This document shows, piece after piece, positions 27,816 to 38,129 of a stretch of DNA of 64,000 nucleotides. Below the pieces are notes generated by a model. The model searched no databases. It saw only the letters and a list, made by a program, of their open reading frames with translations, and was not told the origin of the DNA. Numbering within the stretch: position 1 is the stretch's first letter; every line of letters starts with the position of its first letter. The position numbers were made by a program, and so were the translations under genes. This DNA is from Frigoribacterium sp. PhB160 (GTDB lineage Bacteria; Actinomycetota; Actinomycetes; Actinomycetales; Microbacteriaceae): NCBI RefSeq assembly GCF_003751785.1, contig NZ_RKIE01000002.1, positions 496,001 to 560,000 on the forward strand, written 5' to 3'.

Positions 27816-28900
27816 CGACCGGCGACCGCCGCCTGGAGGGTCGCCGCGTCGACCGCGCCGGCCCAGACGCGACCGTCGTCCCCGAGGTAGACCGAGAGCA
27901 GCGACGTCTCGACGACGCGGCCGCCGTCGACCGCGGTGGTCATCTGGTCGAGCAGGCTCGACGCCTCGTCCGACGCGGAGGCGCCCGTCGCGGCGGGCAC
28001 GCTCGTGCCGACGACCGTGCTCCAGCCCGAGCCGACGACGACCGGCGCGTCGCCGGCGTCGCGAGCCGCGTGCGCACGGTCGTGCGCCCCGTCGGGTGCG
28101 GCGACCTCGGTGACCTCGGCGCCCGCCGGCGGCGTGAAGTCGAAGACGGAGGAGGCGGGGGCCGAGAAGTCGACTGACGTGAAGCCCACCGACACGGCCG
28201 GGTCGGCCTGGCCCTTCGCGGCGACGACCACCTTGAGCGGCACGCCCGTCTCGCTGTCGACCGTGAGGGTCGCGCTCGCGACGAGGGTGGCGTCGTCCTT
28301 CGGCGTGAGCACGACCTGGTAGGCCGAGCGGCCTGCGACCTCGACGTTGTCGGTCGCCGTCACCGTCGTGGTCGGCTCGACCGCGGCGATGAGGGCCGCG
28401 GCGAGCTCGGCGGGGGTCTGCGGCACCGCGGTGCCGTCGGGGAGGACGGTGGGCACCTCGACGCCGCTCGTGTCGGGCAGGGTCAGGTGGGTCGCCTCCT
28501 TCGAGGACGAGTCCCAGCCCCAGACGCTGGTGCCGTCGCGGACGACGTCGCGCTCGGCGAGGTCCTCGACGAGCTGGACGCGCTGCTTCGAGGCGCCGTC
28601 GACGAAGACCTTCGCCGTGTGGCTGCCGGTGAGCAGCTCGAGGGCGTCGGCCGTCGAGTCGCCGCCCGCACCGCCCTGGGCGGACGCGGGGACCTCGGGC
28701 AGGCCGAGGTCGCTCGTCTGCTCGACGGTGCCGGAGAAGGCGGTGCCGCCGCTCGACGCGGCGAGCTCCAGCACCTGCTGGGGGCTCTTCTCGGGCAGGA
28801 CGACCTCGGCGTTCGCCGAGACCGCGGGCACGACGATGCCGGCGGCGACGACCGCGACGGGGACGGCGGCGGCGAGGGACCAGCGGGCTGACTTCTTCAT
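27812..28900 (-). CDS. LolA/RseB-like secreted carrier-fold protein
   Basis: A 362-residue exported protein. MKKSARWSLAAAVPVAVVAAGIVVPAVSANA is a signal peptide or N-terminal anchor. The mature part (about 35-280) contains SPQQVLELAASSGGTAFSGTVEQTSDLGLP and DSETGVPLKVVVAAKG, the half-barrel pattern of LolA and sigma-E regulator RseB. The C-terminal 80 residues contain a second beta-rich segment ending SVYLGDDGRVWAGAVDAATL. In actinobacteria such proteins are often next to ABC-2 exporters as here, suggesting they handle a lipid-linked cargo. Start chosen at MKK, with AGAGGT upstream. Confidence 0.8.
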   Translation of the reverse strand: MKKSARWSLAAAVPVAVVAAGIVVPAVSANAEVVLPEKSPQQVLELAASSGGTAFSGTVEQTSDLGLPEVPASAQGGAGGDSTADALELLTGSHTAKVFVDGASKQRVQLVEDLAERDVVRDGTSVWGWDSSSKEATHLTLPDTSGVEVPTVLPDGTAVPQTPAELAAALIAAVEPTTTVTATDNVEVAGRSAYQVVLTPKDDATLVASATLTVDSETGVPLKVVVAAKGQADPAVSVGFTSVDFSAPASSVFDFTPPAGAEVTEVAAPDGAHDRAHAARDAGDAPVVVGSGWSTVVGTSVPAATGASASDEASSLLDQMTTAVDGGRVVETSLLSVYLGDDGRVWAGAVDAATLQAAVAGR

Positions 28901-29044
28901 GGTGATCGAGACCTCTCGTGTCGGACCCGGACGGGTCGACGACCAGGGCGGCAAGCTACGCGCGAAGCCTGGAAGCGACTGGGGACGCCGGTGCTCGTCG
29001 TTCGACGTCGAGCGACCCGCCCCGAGGCGTCGGCGGCCGCGTGG

Positions 29045-29386
29045 TCAGAGCTCGACGACCTCGAACTCGAGCAGGTCGGCGCCGGTCGCGACGGGGCGGC
29101 GCGGCGCGTCGCCCTCACCGGCGCCGTCGGCCTGCCCGCCGTGCCCGGCAGGCGGGCCGGAGTGAGCGGCCGCGGCCCCGTTCGCCGACCAGGCCTGGAA
29201 GGCCTGTTCGTCGGCCCAGGTCGTCACGACGAAGTAGCGCGTGTCGCCCGACACCGGGCGCAGCAGCTGGAACCCCTCGAACCCCGGTGCGCCGTCGACC
29301 GCGTGCTTGCGCGCCGCGAAGCGCGACTCCAGCTCGGCGCCCGAGCCCTCGGGGACGTGGATGGCGTTGATCTTGACGACGGACAC
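29045..29386 (-). CDS. Heme-degrading monooxygenase of the IsdG/MhuD type
   Basis: A 113-residue ABM-domain protein. From the GTG start the three active-site residues of MhuD-type enzymes fall at exactly Asn7 (KINAIHV), Trp66 (QAWSANG) and His75 (AAAHSG), the His being the heme ligand. GFEGFQLLRP and RYFVVTTWADEQAFQAW are the ferredoxin-fold strands of the family. Such enzymes open cytoplasmic heme and release iron. A Gly/Pro-rich insert follows His75 and makes it slightly longer than MhuD. No iron box is visible upstream, although two other iron-uptake systems in this window have one. Confidence 0.88.
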   Translation of the reverse strand: MSVVKINAIHVPEGSGAELESRFAARKHAVDGAPGFEGFQLLRPVSGDTRYFVVTTWADEQAFQAWSANGAAAAHSGPPAGHGGQADGAGEGDAPRRPVATGADLLEFEVVEL

Positions 29387-29473
29387 GGTGGCTCGCTCTC
29401 GGTCGGGGGTGGGGGATCGGTCAGGAGGCGCGGTGCGCGACCACGAGGTCGCCCCCGTCGCCGGGACGGCCGC

Positions 29474-29956
29474 TCACGCCGTCTTCATCACGGTCTGGGT
29501 GAAGCCGCGCACGCGGTCGGCCAGGCCCGAGGCACGCCGCTCGATCTGCTCGGGCGGGTTGAGGTGCGGCGGCGCCACCCGGATGAGGATCGAGCAGGCC
29601 AGGTCTTCGCAGATGTAGGTGCCGACGGTGTTGCCGTCGAGCCCGGCGTCGCCCGCCTTCGGAGCCGTGAAGAGCCGCACCTGCGTGGCGGGCTGGGGCG
29701 AGTGGCAGAGCGAGCACATCGCGGCGATGCCCGGTCGCAGCGACGACCCCGACGACCGGACGACGAGCCCGACGGGTCGGTCGTCCATCCAGTGCACGAT
29801 GTAGCCGCGCTGGTGGGCCTGCGGGTCGCGCCAGCCGAGGAACTCGCGGTCGGGCCAGAGCATCTCGTGCAGGCCGGGGATCGGCAGGCGGTCGAGGTCG
29901 CCCGGCAGGGCGTTGACGAACGACTCGCGGATGTCGTCCTCGGTCAGCGGCTTCAT
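29474..29956 (-). CDS. FBP-domain (EF-G-binding-like, treble-clef zinc finger) protein
   Basis: A 160-residue protein with MCSLCHSPQPATQVRLFTA near its middle and CEDLACSI later, four cysteines that would form a treble-clef zinc site as in the C-terminal FBP domain of elongation-factor-G-binding proteins (fusidic-acid resistance FusB family). The N-terminal part MKPLTEDDIRESFVNA and GWRDPQAHQRGYIVHW is typical of actinobacterial FBP-domain proteins. A role on the ribosome is inferred only from the family. GAGGGAG precedes the ATG. Confidence 0.85.
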   Translation of the reverse strand: MKPLTEDDIRESFVNALPGDLDRLPIPGLHEMLWPDREFLGWRDPQAHQRGYIVHWMDDRPVGLVVRSSGSSLRPGIAAMCSLCHSPQPATQVRLFTAPKAGDAGLDGNTVGTYICEDLACSILIRVAPPHLNPPEQIERRASGLADRVRGFTQTVMKTA

Positions 29957-29995
29957 CGATCTCCCTCGGGCCGTCGGCGGCGTGCCGCGTCAGCC

Positions 29996-30001
29996 TACGC
30001 T
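29996..30001 (+). promoter_or_regulatory. -10 element TACGCT, leaderless
   Basis: TACGCT, six bases (GGCCCC), then the GTG of the HemK-like methyltransferase. No ribosome site. Confidence 0.65.
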
Positions 30002-30007
30002 GGCCCC

Positions 30008-30817
30008 GTGACGGACGACGGGGGCACGGCGGCGGGCGACCGGGGCGACCTGGGCGCGATCACGTCGCGGCTGCGGGCGGCGGGGTGCGTGTTCGCGGAG
30101 GAGGAGGCGCGCCTCCTCGCGTCCTCCGCCGCCGGCGCCGCCCTCGCCCGGCTGGTCGAGCGACGGGTGGCCGGCGAGCCGCTCGAGCAGGTGGTCGGCT
30201 GGGTCGCGTTCGACGGGCTGCGGGTCGTCGTCGAGCCCGGCGTCTTCGTGCCGAGGCGCCGCACCGAGCTGCTCGTGCGCGTCGCCGACCGCCTGTTGGC
30301 CGGTCGCGCCGAGCCCGTCGTCGTCGAGCTCTGCTGCGGCGTCGCCGCGGTCTCGGCCGCGCTCCTGGCGCGGCGGCCGGGGCTGGAGCTCGTCGCGGGC
30401 GACCTCGACCCCGCGGCGGTGCGCGGCGCCCGCCGCAACCTGGGCGACCGCGCGCTCGTCGTCGGCGGCGACCTCCTCGACGAGGTGCCCGCCCGGCTCC
30501 GCGGCGAGGTCGACGTGCTCGTCGCGAACGCGCCCTACGTGCCGACCGCGGCCATCGCGACGATGCCGCCCGAGGCGCGGCTGCACGAACCGGCCCTCGC
30601 GCTCGACGGCGGCGCCGACGGCCTCGCCCTGCACCGTCGGCTGGCCGCCGCGGCGCCGGGCTGGCTGCGGCCCGGAGGCGTCGTGCTGATCGAGGCGAGC
30701 GAGCGGGGCGCGGGGGCCACCGCCGCGCTGCTCACGGCGGCGGGGCTGACGGCCGAGGTCGTGCACGACGACGACCTCGACGGCACGGTCGTCGCGGGCA
30801 CCCGGCCCCTCATCTGA
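30008..30817 (+). CDS. HemK/PrmC-like putative protein N5-glutamine methyltransferase
   Basis: A 269-residue Rossmann-fold methyltransferase. The N-terminal helical domain contains GEPLEQVVGWVAFDGLRVVVEPGVFVPRRRTELLV, the PrmC-type substrate-docking segment; motif I is VVELCCGVAAVSAAL and the catalytic NPPY loop reads NAPYVPT. PrmC methylates the GGQ glutamine of release factors, but this NAPY-containing actinobacterial subgroup is a paralogue with unknown substrate. GTG start fits the leaderless promoter upstream. Confidence 0.88.
   Translation: MTDDGGTAAGDRGDLGAITSRLRAAGCVFAEEEARLLASSAAGAALARLVERRVAGEPLEQVVGWVAFDGLRVVVEPGVFVPRRRTELLVRVADRLLAGRAEPVVVELCCGVAAVSAALLARRPGLELVAGDLDPAAVRGARRNLGDRALVVGGDLLDEVPARLRGEVDVLVANAPYVPTAAIATMPPEARLHEPALALDGGADGLALHRRLAAAAPGWLRPGGVVLIEASERGAGATAALLTAAGLTAEVVHDDDLDGTVVAGTRPLI
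30101..30118. repeat. 18-base palindrome built on the GGAGGCGC octamer
   Basis: GAGGAGGCGCGCCTCCTC is a perfect palindrome inside the HemK-like gene and encodes EEARLL. It contains two overlapping octamer copies (30103-30110 and 30109-30116). Confidence 0.8.
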
Positions 30818-30878
30818 GGTCGGGCCGGATCGGGTCGGCCGTGCCGCCGACGGGCGGGACCGGGGTGCGTCCGGCGGC

Positions 30879-31352
30879 CTAGACGTCGACCGGGGAGACC
30901 CTCGTGACCGACGGGGCCTCCGGCGTGCCGCCGATCTCGCAGGTGAAGGCGGAGGCGACGCGGCCGTCGTCGAGGTGGCCCAAGCGCACCTCGACGACGG
31001 CGCCCGTGGCGGAGTCGCGCACGTCGTCGTCCTGGTAGTCCCAGGCATCGTCGAGGTAGGGCAGGTCGGGGTACTCGGCCTTCACGGCCGCCAGGCAGGC
31101 GTCCCACGCGGGCGGGGCCTCGTGCGCCTCGGCGGTGGCCGGTGCCGGGGGAGTCGTCGTCGGGATCGGGGTCTCGCTCGCGTCCGCGCCCGTCGTCGTG
31201 AGCGGCGTCGCCGTCGAGACGAGGGGGTCGGAGGCGGTGGTCGACGCCCCCTGCCCCGGTCCCGAGGCGCCGGGCTCGGCACCGGCGCAGCCGGCGAGCA
31301 GGAGGACGGCGGTGAGGGTGCTGGCGACCAGCAGAACGGCCTTGGAGGGCAC
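30879..31352 (-). CDS. Putative lipoprotein (157 aa)
   Basis: The signal sequence ends LLLAGC with lipid Cys22, followed by a long Ser/Thr/Pro linker (about 25-75) and a small C-terminal domain (WDACLAAVKAEYPDLPYLDDAWDYQDDDV, VRLGHLDDGRVASAFTCEIGG) with two cysteines. No family recognised. The GTG start has AGGAG seven bases upstream. It converges on the methyltransferase gene and is divergent from the SseB-like gene. Confidence 0.65.
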   Translation of the reverse strand: MPSKAVLLVASTLTAVLLLAGCAGAEPGASGPGQGASTTASDPLVSTATPLTTTGADASETPIPTTTPPAPATAEAHEAPPAWDACLAAVKAEYPDLPYLDDAWDYQDDDVRDSATGAVVEVRLGHLDDGRVASAFTCEIGGTPEAPSVTRVSPVDV

Positions 31353-31475
31353 GGACGGGCTCCTGACGGACGGGTACGGGAGGCTCAGGGTAGCCCTCGC
31401 CGTGCGGCCGGCGCCATCACCCGTCCGGGGCGCGCCACGGAGGCGACACGGAGGTTCGCCGGGCAGGCTGGTCCG

Positions 31476-31937
31476 ATGACCGCTACAGAGAACCGCGAAC
31501 CGACCGCCCTCGAGCAGGCCATCAGCAAGGGCCAGGCAGGAGAAGGAGACATGAACTCCGTCCTCGCCGAGTTCGTGAACGCCGAGGTCGTCGTGCCGAC
31601 GGCCACCGATGCCCAGTCGTCGCTGAACGACCTGCAGCCCGTGCTCTTCGACCGCGAGGGCACGCCCATGCTGGCTGCCTTCACCCACCCCGACATGATC
31701 GGCGAGCAGGTCAAGGGCGTCGCCGGGTTCTCCGCGACCCTGCCGGCCGCCGAGCTCGTGCAGGCCATCCCGCCGCAGACCGGCCTCGTCGTGAACCCGG
31801 GCAACCGCGAGGGCTTCGAGATGCTGCCCGAGGGCGTCGCCCAGCTGGCCGACGACGTGCGCCAGCTCGTCGCGGCCCACGAAGCCGCCGGCTCGCCCGA
31901 GCCCGGTCAGCCCGGAACGGCCACGCCCGTCGTCTGA
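31476..31937 (+). CDS. SseB-like N-terminal-domain protein
   Basis: A 153-residue protein with LEQAISKGQAGEGDMNSVLAEFVNAEVVVPTATD, LQPVLFDREGTPMLAAFTHPDMI and GLVVNPGNREGFEM, the pattern of the SseB N-terminal domain family. The type III secretion name is historical; in actinobacteria the domain is widespread, cytoplasmic and of unknown role. It stands alone and ends at a strong terminator hairpin before the glycine riboswitch. Confidence 0.8.
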   Translation: MTATENREPTALEQAISKGQAGEGDMNSVLAEFVNAEVVVPTATDAQSSLNDLQPVLFDREGTPMLAAFTHPDMIGEQVKGVAGFSATLPAAELVQAIPPQTGLVVNPGNREGFEMLPEGVAQLADDVRQLVAAHEAAGSPEPGQPGTATPVV

Positions 31938-31957
31938 GGCACCGCCCGTCGACCTCC

Positions 31958-31994
31958 GACGCCCCCGTCCGCGCCCCGCGCCGACGGGGGCGTC
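31958..31994 (+). terminator. Terminator hairpin after the SseB-like gene
   Basis: Perfect 12-base arms GACGCCCCCGTC (31958-31969) and GACGGGGGCGTC (31983-31994) with a 13-base loop, 20 bases after the stop codon. A short TGCTT follows rather than a T-run. Confidence 0.75.
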
Positions 31995-32035
31995 GTGCTT
32001 CCGGGACCCGAAACACGACCGTCACACGTCGGCTG

Positions 32036-32041
32036 TAGGCT
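32036..32041 (+). promoter_or_regulatory. -10 element TAGGCT of the gcv riboswitch transcript
   Basis: TAGGCT lies about 35-40 bases before the first conserved riboswitch stem, in a relatively AT-rich patch. The -35 is not clear. The 440 bases between the SseB-like gene and gcvT hold only the terminator, this promoter, the riboswitch and a short expression platform. Confidence 0.5.
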
Positions 32042-32075
32042 GACCGGCACAACCGAACATCGGGCCACGAACACG

Positions 32076-32276
32076 TCGCGGGAGAGCTCCGGTGCGCAGA
32101 TGATGCGCCGACCGGGCACCGAAGGAGCAAGCTCCCCGCCAATCTCTCAGGTACGCGTACCGCGACGGACTGGCCGCTCTGGAAAGCAGCGTCGACGACC
32201 CCGCGTCGTGACGCTCGCCCACGGTGAAAGCCGACCTCGGTCGGTGAAGCTCTCAGGCCCACGACAGAGGGGGAGC
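32076..32276 (+). ncRNA. Tandem glycine riboswitch (gcvT element), two aptamers
   Basis: Aptamer I shows GGGAGAG (32080-32086), CACCGAAGGAGCAA (32117-32130) and CTCTCAGGTA (32144-32153). Aptamer II opens with CTCTGGAAAGC (32177-32187), has CACGGTGAAAGCC (32220-32232) as its variant core and AAGCTCTCAGG (32247-32257), and closes with AGAGGGGGAG pairing back to CTCT. This is the classical glycine-sensing pair that switches on the glycine cleavage operon when glycine is abundant. About 100 bases remain before the gcvT ATG for the expression platform. Confidence 0.95.
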
Positions 32277-32378
32277 CCGGCCGCGACGCGCGGTCGAGCC
32301 CGCCCGCCGTGCCTCGCCGCACGGCTCCGTCCCCGGCCGAGACCCCGTCACGGCCCGTCCGCCCCGTCAGGAGCCTCG

Positions 32379-33569
32379 ATGTCCGACGCCACCTCGAACG
32401 TGCCCGCCGCCCCCGCGCCGACCGACGCCGACCTCGCCGACGCCGACCTCGTCGGCACCGACGAGCCCGACGAGCGCCTCAGCCCGCTCCACGAGGTCCA
32501 CGTCGCCGCCGGCGCCTCCTTCACCGACTTCGCCGGCTGGCAGATGCCGGTCCGGTACAGCAGCGACCTCGCCGAGCACCACGCCGTCCGCTCCGCCGCA
32601 GGCCTCTTCGACCTGTCGCACATGGCCGAGATCGCCGTCTCCGGCCCGGAGGCCGGCGCGTTCCTCGACCAGGCGCTCGCCGGCACGCTGTCGACGATCG
32701 CCGTCGGCCGGGCGAAGTACTCGCTGCTGCTGAGCACCGAGGGCGGCATCGTCGACGACCTCGTGGTCTACCGCCTCGACGACCACGACTACCTGGTGGT
32801 CGCCAACGCGTCGAACCGCGACGCCGCCTTCGCGGCCCTCGCCGGCCGGGCGCACGGCTTCGACGTGACCGTCGACGACGAGAGCGACGACACCGCGCTC
32901 GTGGCGATCCAGGGCCCCGAGTCCGAGGGCGTGCTCGACGAGCTCGTGGCCGCCGACCGCCTCCACCCCGACGAACCCGTGTCGTCGCTGCGGTACTACC
33001 GCGTGCTGCAGGGCACCTTCGACGACTCGCCCGTGCTCCTGGCCCGCACCGGCTACACCGGCGAGGACGGCTTCGAGATCTACGTCGACCCCGAGGTCGC
33101 CCCCGCCCTCTGGTCGGCCCTGGTCGACGCCGGCGGGCCGCGCGGCCTCGTCCCGGCCGGCCTCGCCAGCCGCGACACGCTCCGCCTCGAGGCAGGCATG
33201 CCGCTCTACGGCCACGAGCTCGGCCTCGACGTGCGCCCGGCCCAGGCGGGCCTCGGCCGCGTCGTCGACCTCTCGAAGGACTTCGTCGGACGCGCCGGCG
33301 TCGAGCCCGTTCCCGGCTCGCGCGTGCTCGTCGGCCTCGCGCTCGAGGGTCGTCGGGCCGCCCGGGCCGGGTACGCCGTCGTCACCGACGACGGCACCGT
33401 CGTCGGCGAGGTGACGAGCGGCGCCCTGTCGCCGACCCTCGGCCACCCCGTCGCCATGGCCTACGTCGATCCCGACGTCGCCGACCGCGGGCCGGCCCTC
33501 GCGGTCGACGTCCGCGGCACCGCCGTCCCGGCGAGCGTCGTCCCGCTCCCGTTCTACAAGCGCTCCTGA
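32379..33569 (+). CDS. gcvT: Aminomethyltransferase, glycine cleavage system T protein
   Basis: A 396-residue T protein with an acidic N-terminal extension (about 1-35) before the family start [26 protein letters not shown]. Folate-binding features [33 protein letters not shown] and [20 protein letters not shown] are present. It transfers the aminomethyl carbon from lipoylated GcvH to tetrahydrofolate, releasing ammonia. CAGGAG lies five bases before the ATG. First gene of the riboswitch-controlled gcvTHP operon. Confidence 0.96.
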   Translation: MSDATSNVPAAPAPTDADLADADLVGTDEPDERLSPLHEVHVAAGASFTDFAGWQMPVRYSSDLAEHHAVRSAAGLFDLSHMAEIAVSGPEAGAFLDQALAGTLSTIAVGRAKYSLLLSTEGGIVDDLVVYRLDDHDYLVVANASNRDAAFAALAGRAHGFDVTVDDESDDTALVAIQGPESEGVLDELVAADRLHPDEPVSSLRYYRVLQGTFDDSPVLLARTGYTGEDGFEIYVDPEVAPALWSALVDAGGPRGLVPAGLASRDTLRLEAGMPLYGHELGLDVRPAQAGLGRVVDLSKDFVGRAGVEPVPGSRVLVGLALEGRRAARAGYAVVTDDGTVVGEVTSGALSPTLGHPVAMAYVDPDVADRGPALAVDVRGTAVPASVVPLPFYKRS

Positions 33570-33633
33570 CGCCCGCGCGCCCGACCCGGCGCCGCCCCTC
33601 CCTCCTCCTCGCCTCACCACGAAAGGCTCGGTC

Positions 33634-34007
33634 ATGACCGATCTCACCGCCCTGAAGTACACCGCCGAGCACGAGTGGCTCCTCATCGACGGCGACACCG
33701 CGACGGTCGGCATCACCGACTACGCCGCCGACAAGCTCGGCGACGTCGTGTACGTCGACCTGCCCGCCACGGGCACCGAGGTCGAGACCGGCAAGGTCGT
33801 CGGCGAGATCGAGTCGACGAAGTCGGTCGGCGAGCTCTACGCCCCGGCGCTCGGCACCGTGCTCGAGGCCAACGCCGCCGTCGTCGACGCCCCCGACCTC
33901 GTCAACAGCGACCCCTTCGGCGAAGGCTGGCTCATCAAGATCACGCTCGCCTCGGCCGACCAGGTCGGCCTCCTCTCCCGCGACGAGTACGTCGCCCTGA
34001 CCGCCGA

Positions 34008-34011
<4 letters not shown>
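33634..34011 (+). CDS. gcvH: Glycine cleavage system H protein
   Basis: A 125-residue lipoyl carrier. [24 protein letters not shown] is the family N-terminus and the lipoylation site is Lys63 in [15 protein letters not shown]. It shuttles the aminomethyl group between the P and T proteins and is reoxidised by a dihydrolipoamide dehydrogenase not encoded here. GAAAGG lies upstream of the ATG; its stop overlaps the gcvP start (ATGA). Confidence 0.97.
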
Positions 34012-36962
<2,951 letters not shown>

Positions 36963-36993
36963 GCGTCGGCCCCGGGCCGCCGGTCCCGGGGCG

Positions 36994-37842
36994 TCAGCCC
37001 GGCAGCCCGAAGAAGGCGGGGAAGGTCGCCGCCGCCCACGGGTAGCCGACGAACACGGCGGCGTCCATGAGCACGTGGGCGACGACGAGCGGCAGCACGC
37101 GCCCGGTGCGGTGGTAGAGCCAGCCGAACGCGAGCCCCATCATGACGTTGCCCACGAAGGCGCCGAAGCCCTGGTACAGGTGGTAGCTGCCGCGCAGCAG
37201 GGCGGCCGTGACGATGACGGGCCAGGTCCGCCAGCCCAGGTCGCGGAGGCGCGCGAACAGGTACGCGACCACGATCACCTCCTCCGTGACCCCCGCCCGC
37301 ACCGCGGAGAGCAGCAGCACGGGCACCGTCCACCAGTGCTGCCCGAGGTCGGTCGGCACGACGGTCACCGTCAGGTCGAGGGCCTTGCCCACGAGGTAGA
37401 GGGCGATGCCGGGCACGCCGATCGCGAGGGCGAGGCCCACGCCGCCGAGGGTGTCGCGGCCGGCGCGCGAGAAGTCGACGCCGAGGCGTGCGAGGTGCGG
37501 TCGCTGCTCACGCCAGAGCAGGAACGCGACGAGGGCCACCGGCACCAGGTCGACGACGATCGCCAGCACCTGGTAGATCAGGTCGAAGACCGGCCGGTCG
37601 CTCAGCGAGGTGTTGAGCGTGGCGGTCTGCTGCGACAACGCGACGTCGCGCGTCACCCGGTTGATGATCGAGAGCACCGAGTACACGGCCGACGCCCCGA
37701 GCGACAGCCCGAGCACGAGGGCGATCTCCACCCGGAGGCGCGTGCGCCCCGTCTGCCCCGTCCCGGTCGTCGAGGCACGCCCGTCCCGCCCGGTCGGCCC
37801 GGCCCCCGTCGGTGCGGGCAGTTGCTCGTCCCTGTCGCTCAC
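36994..37842 (-). CDS. CPBP-family intramembrane glutamic endopeptidase
   Basis: A 282-residue membrane protein with about eight hydrophobic segments after a disordered 40-residue start. ABI/CPBP motifs are present: TEEVIVVAYLFARL (EE pair), LLRGSYHLYQGFGAFVGN (His) and VVAHVLMDAAV (HxxxD). The Arg normally following the EE pair is not in its usual place. CPBP proteases include prenyl-protein processing and bacteriocin-immunity proteins; the substrate here is unknown. The GTG start fits a leaderless promoter. Confidence 0.85.
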   Translation of the reverse strand: MSDRDEQLPAPTGAGPTGRDGRASTTGTGQTGRTRLRVEIALVLGLSLGASAVYSVLSIINRVTRDVALSQQTATLNTSLSDRPVFDLIYQVLAIVVDLVPVALVAFLLWREQRPHLARLGVDFSRAGRDTLGGVGLALAIGVPGIALYLVGKALDLTVTVVPTDLGQHWWTVPVLLLSAVRAGVTEEVIVVAYLFARLRDLGWRTWPVIVTAALLRGSYHLYQGFGAFVGNVMMGLAFGWLYHRTGRVLPLVVAHVLMDAAVFVGYPWAAATFPAFFGLPG

Positions 37843-37849
37843 GCGGCCG

Positions 37850-37855
37850 ATCGTA
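37850..37855 (-). promoter_or_regulatory. -10 element TACGAT, leaderless
   Basis: On the minus strand TACGAT is followed by seven bases (CGGCCGC) and the GTG of the CPBP gene, without a ribosome site. Confidence 0.65.
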
Positions 37856-38033
37856 CGGGACGACGACCGGACGACCACACGTGTCGTGTTGGTGAACAGC
37901 GGATGATAGCGGGGTGCCGAGGGAATCCTCGCAGCGGATTCATGCGCAGTTCTGGCCGAGCACGCAACGAAGCGGCCGTGCGCGCAACGATCCGGCGACT
38001 TGGTTTCCGTCGTGTAACCGTTCCCGCTGAGGT

Positions 38034-38063
38034 TTGGTGATGCCTCCGGGCGGTGCTTAGGGT
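38034..38063 (+). promoter_or_regulatory. Candidate promoter of the opp operon
   Basis: TTGGTG (38034-38039), an 18-base spacer and TAGGGT (38058-38063) precede the binding-protein gene, leaving an untranslated leader of about 60 bases with AGGAGG before the TTG start. The 287-base gap before this gene holds no other feature I can support. Confidence 0.5.
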
Positions 38064-38129
38064 ACTTCCATCCAACGCGGTCGGGCTCATGGGGGCCTCG
38101 CTGCGTCCTTTCTTGCATCAGGAGGAACA

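Noticed and set aside
29387-29473. Search for an iron box near the heme oxygenase gene
   Set aside because: No stretch resembling TTAGGTTAGGCTAACCTAA was found on either side.
36965-36992. CCCCGGG/CCCGGGG repeat between gcvP and the CPBP gene as a terminator
   Set aside because: Only seven pairs and no T-run; plausible but too weak to list.
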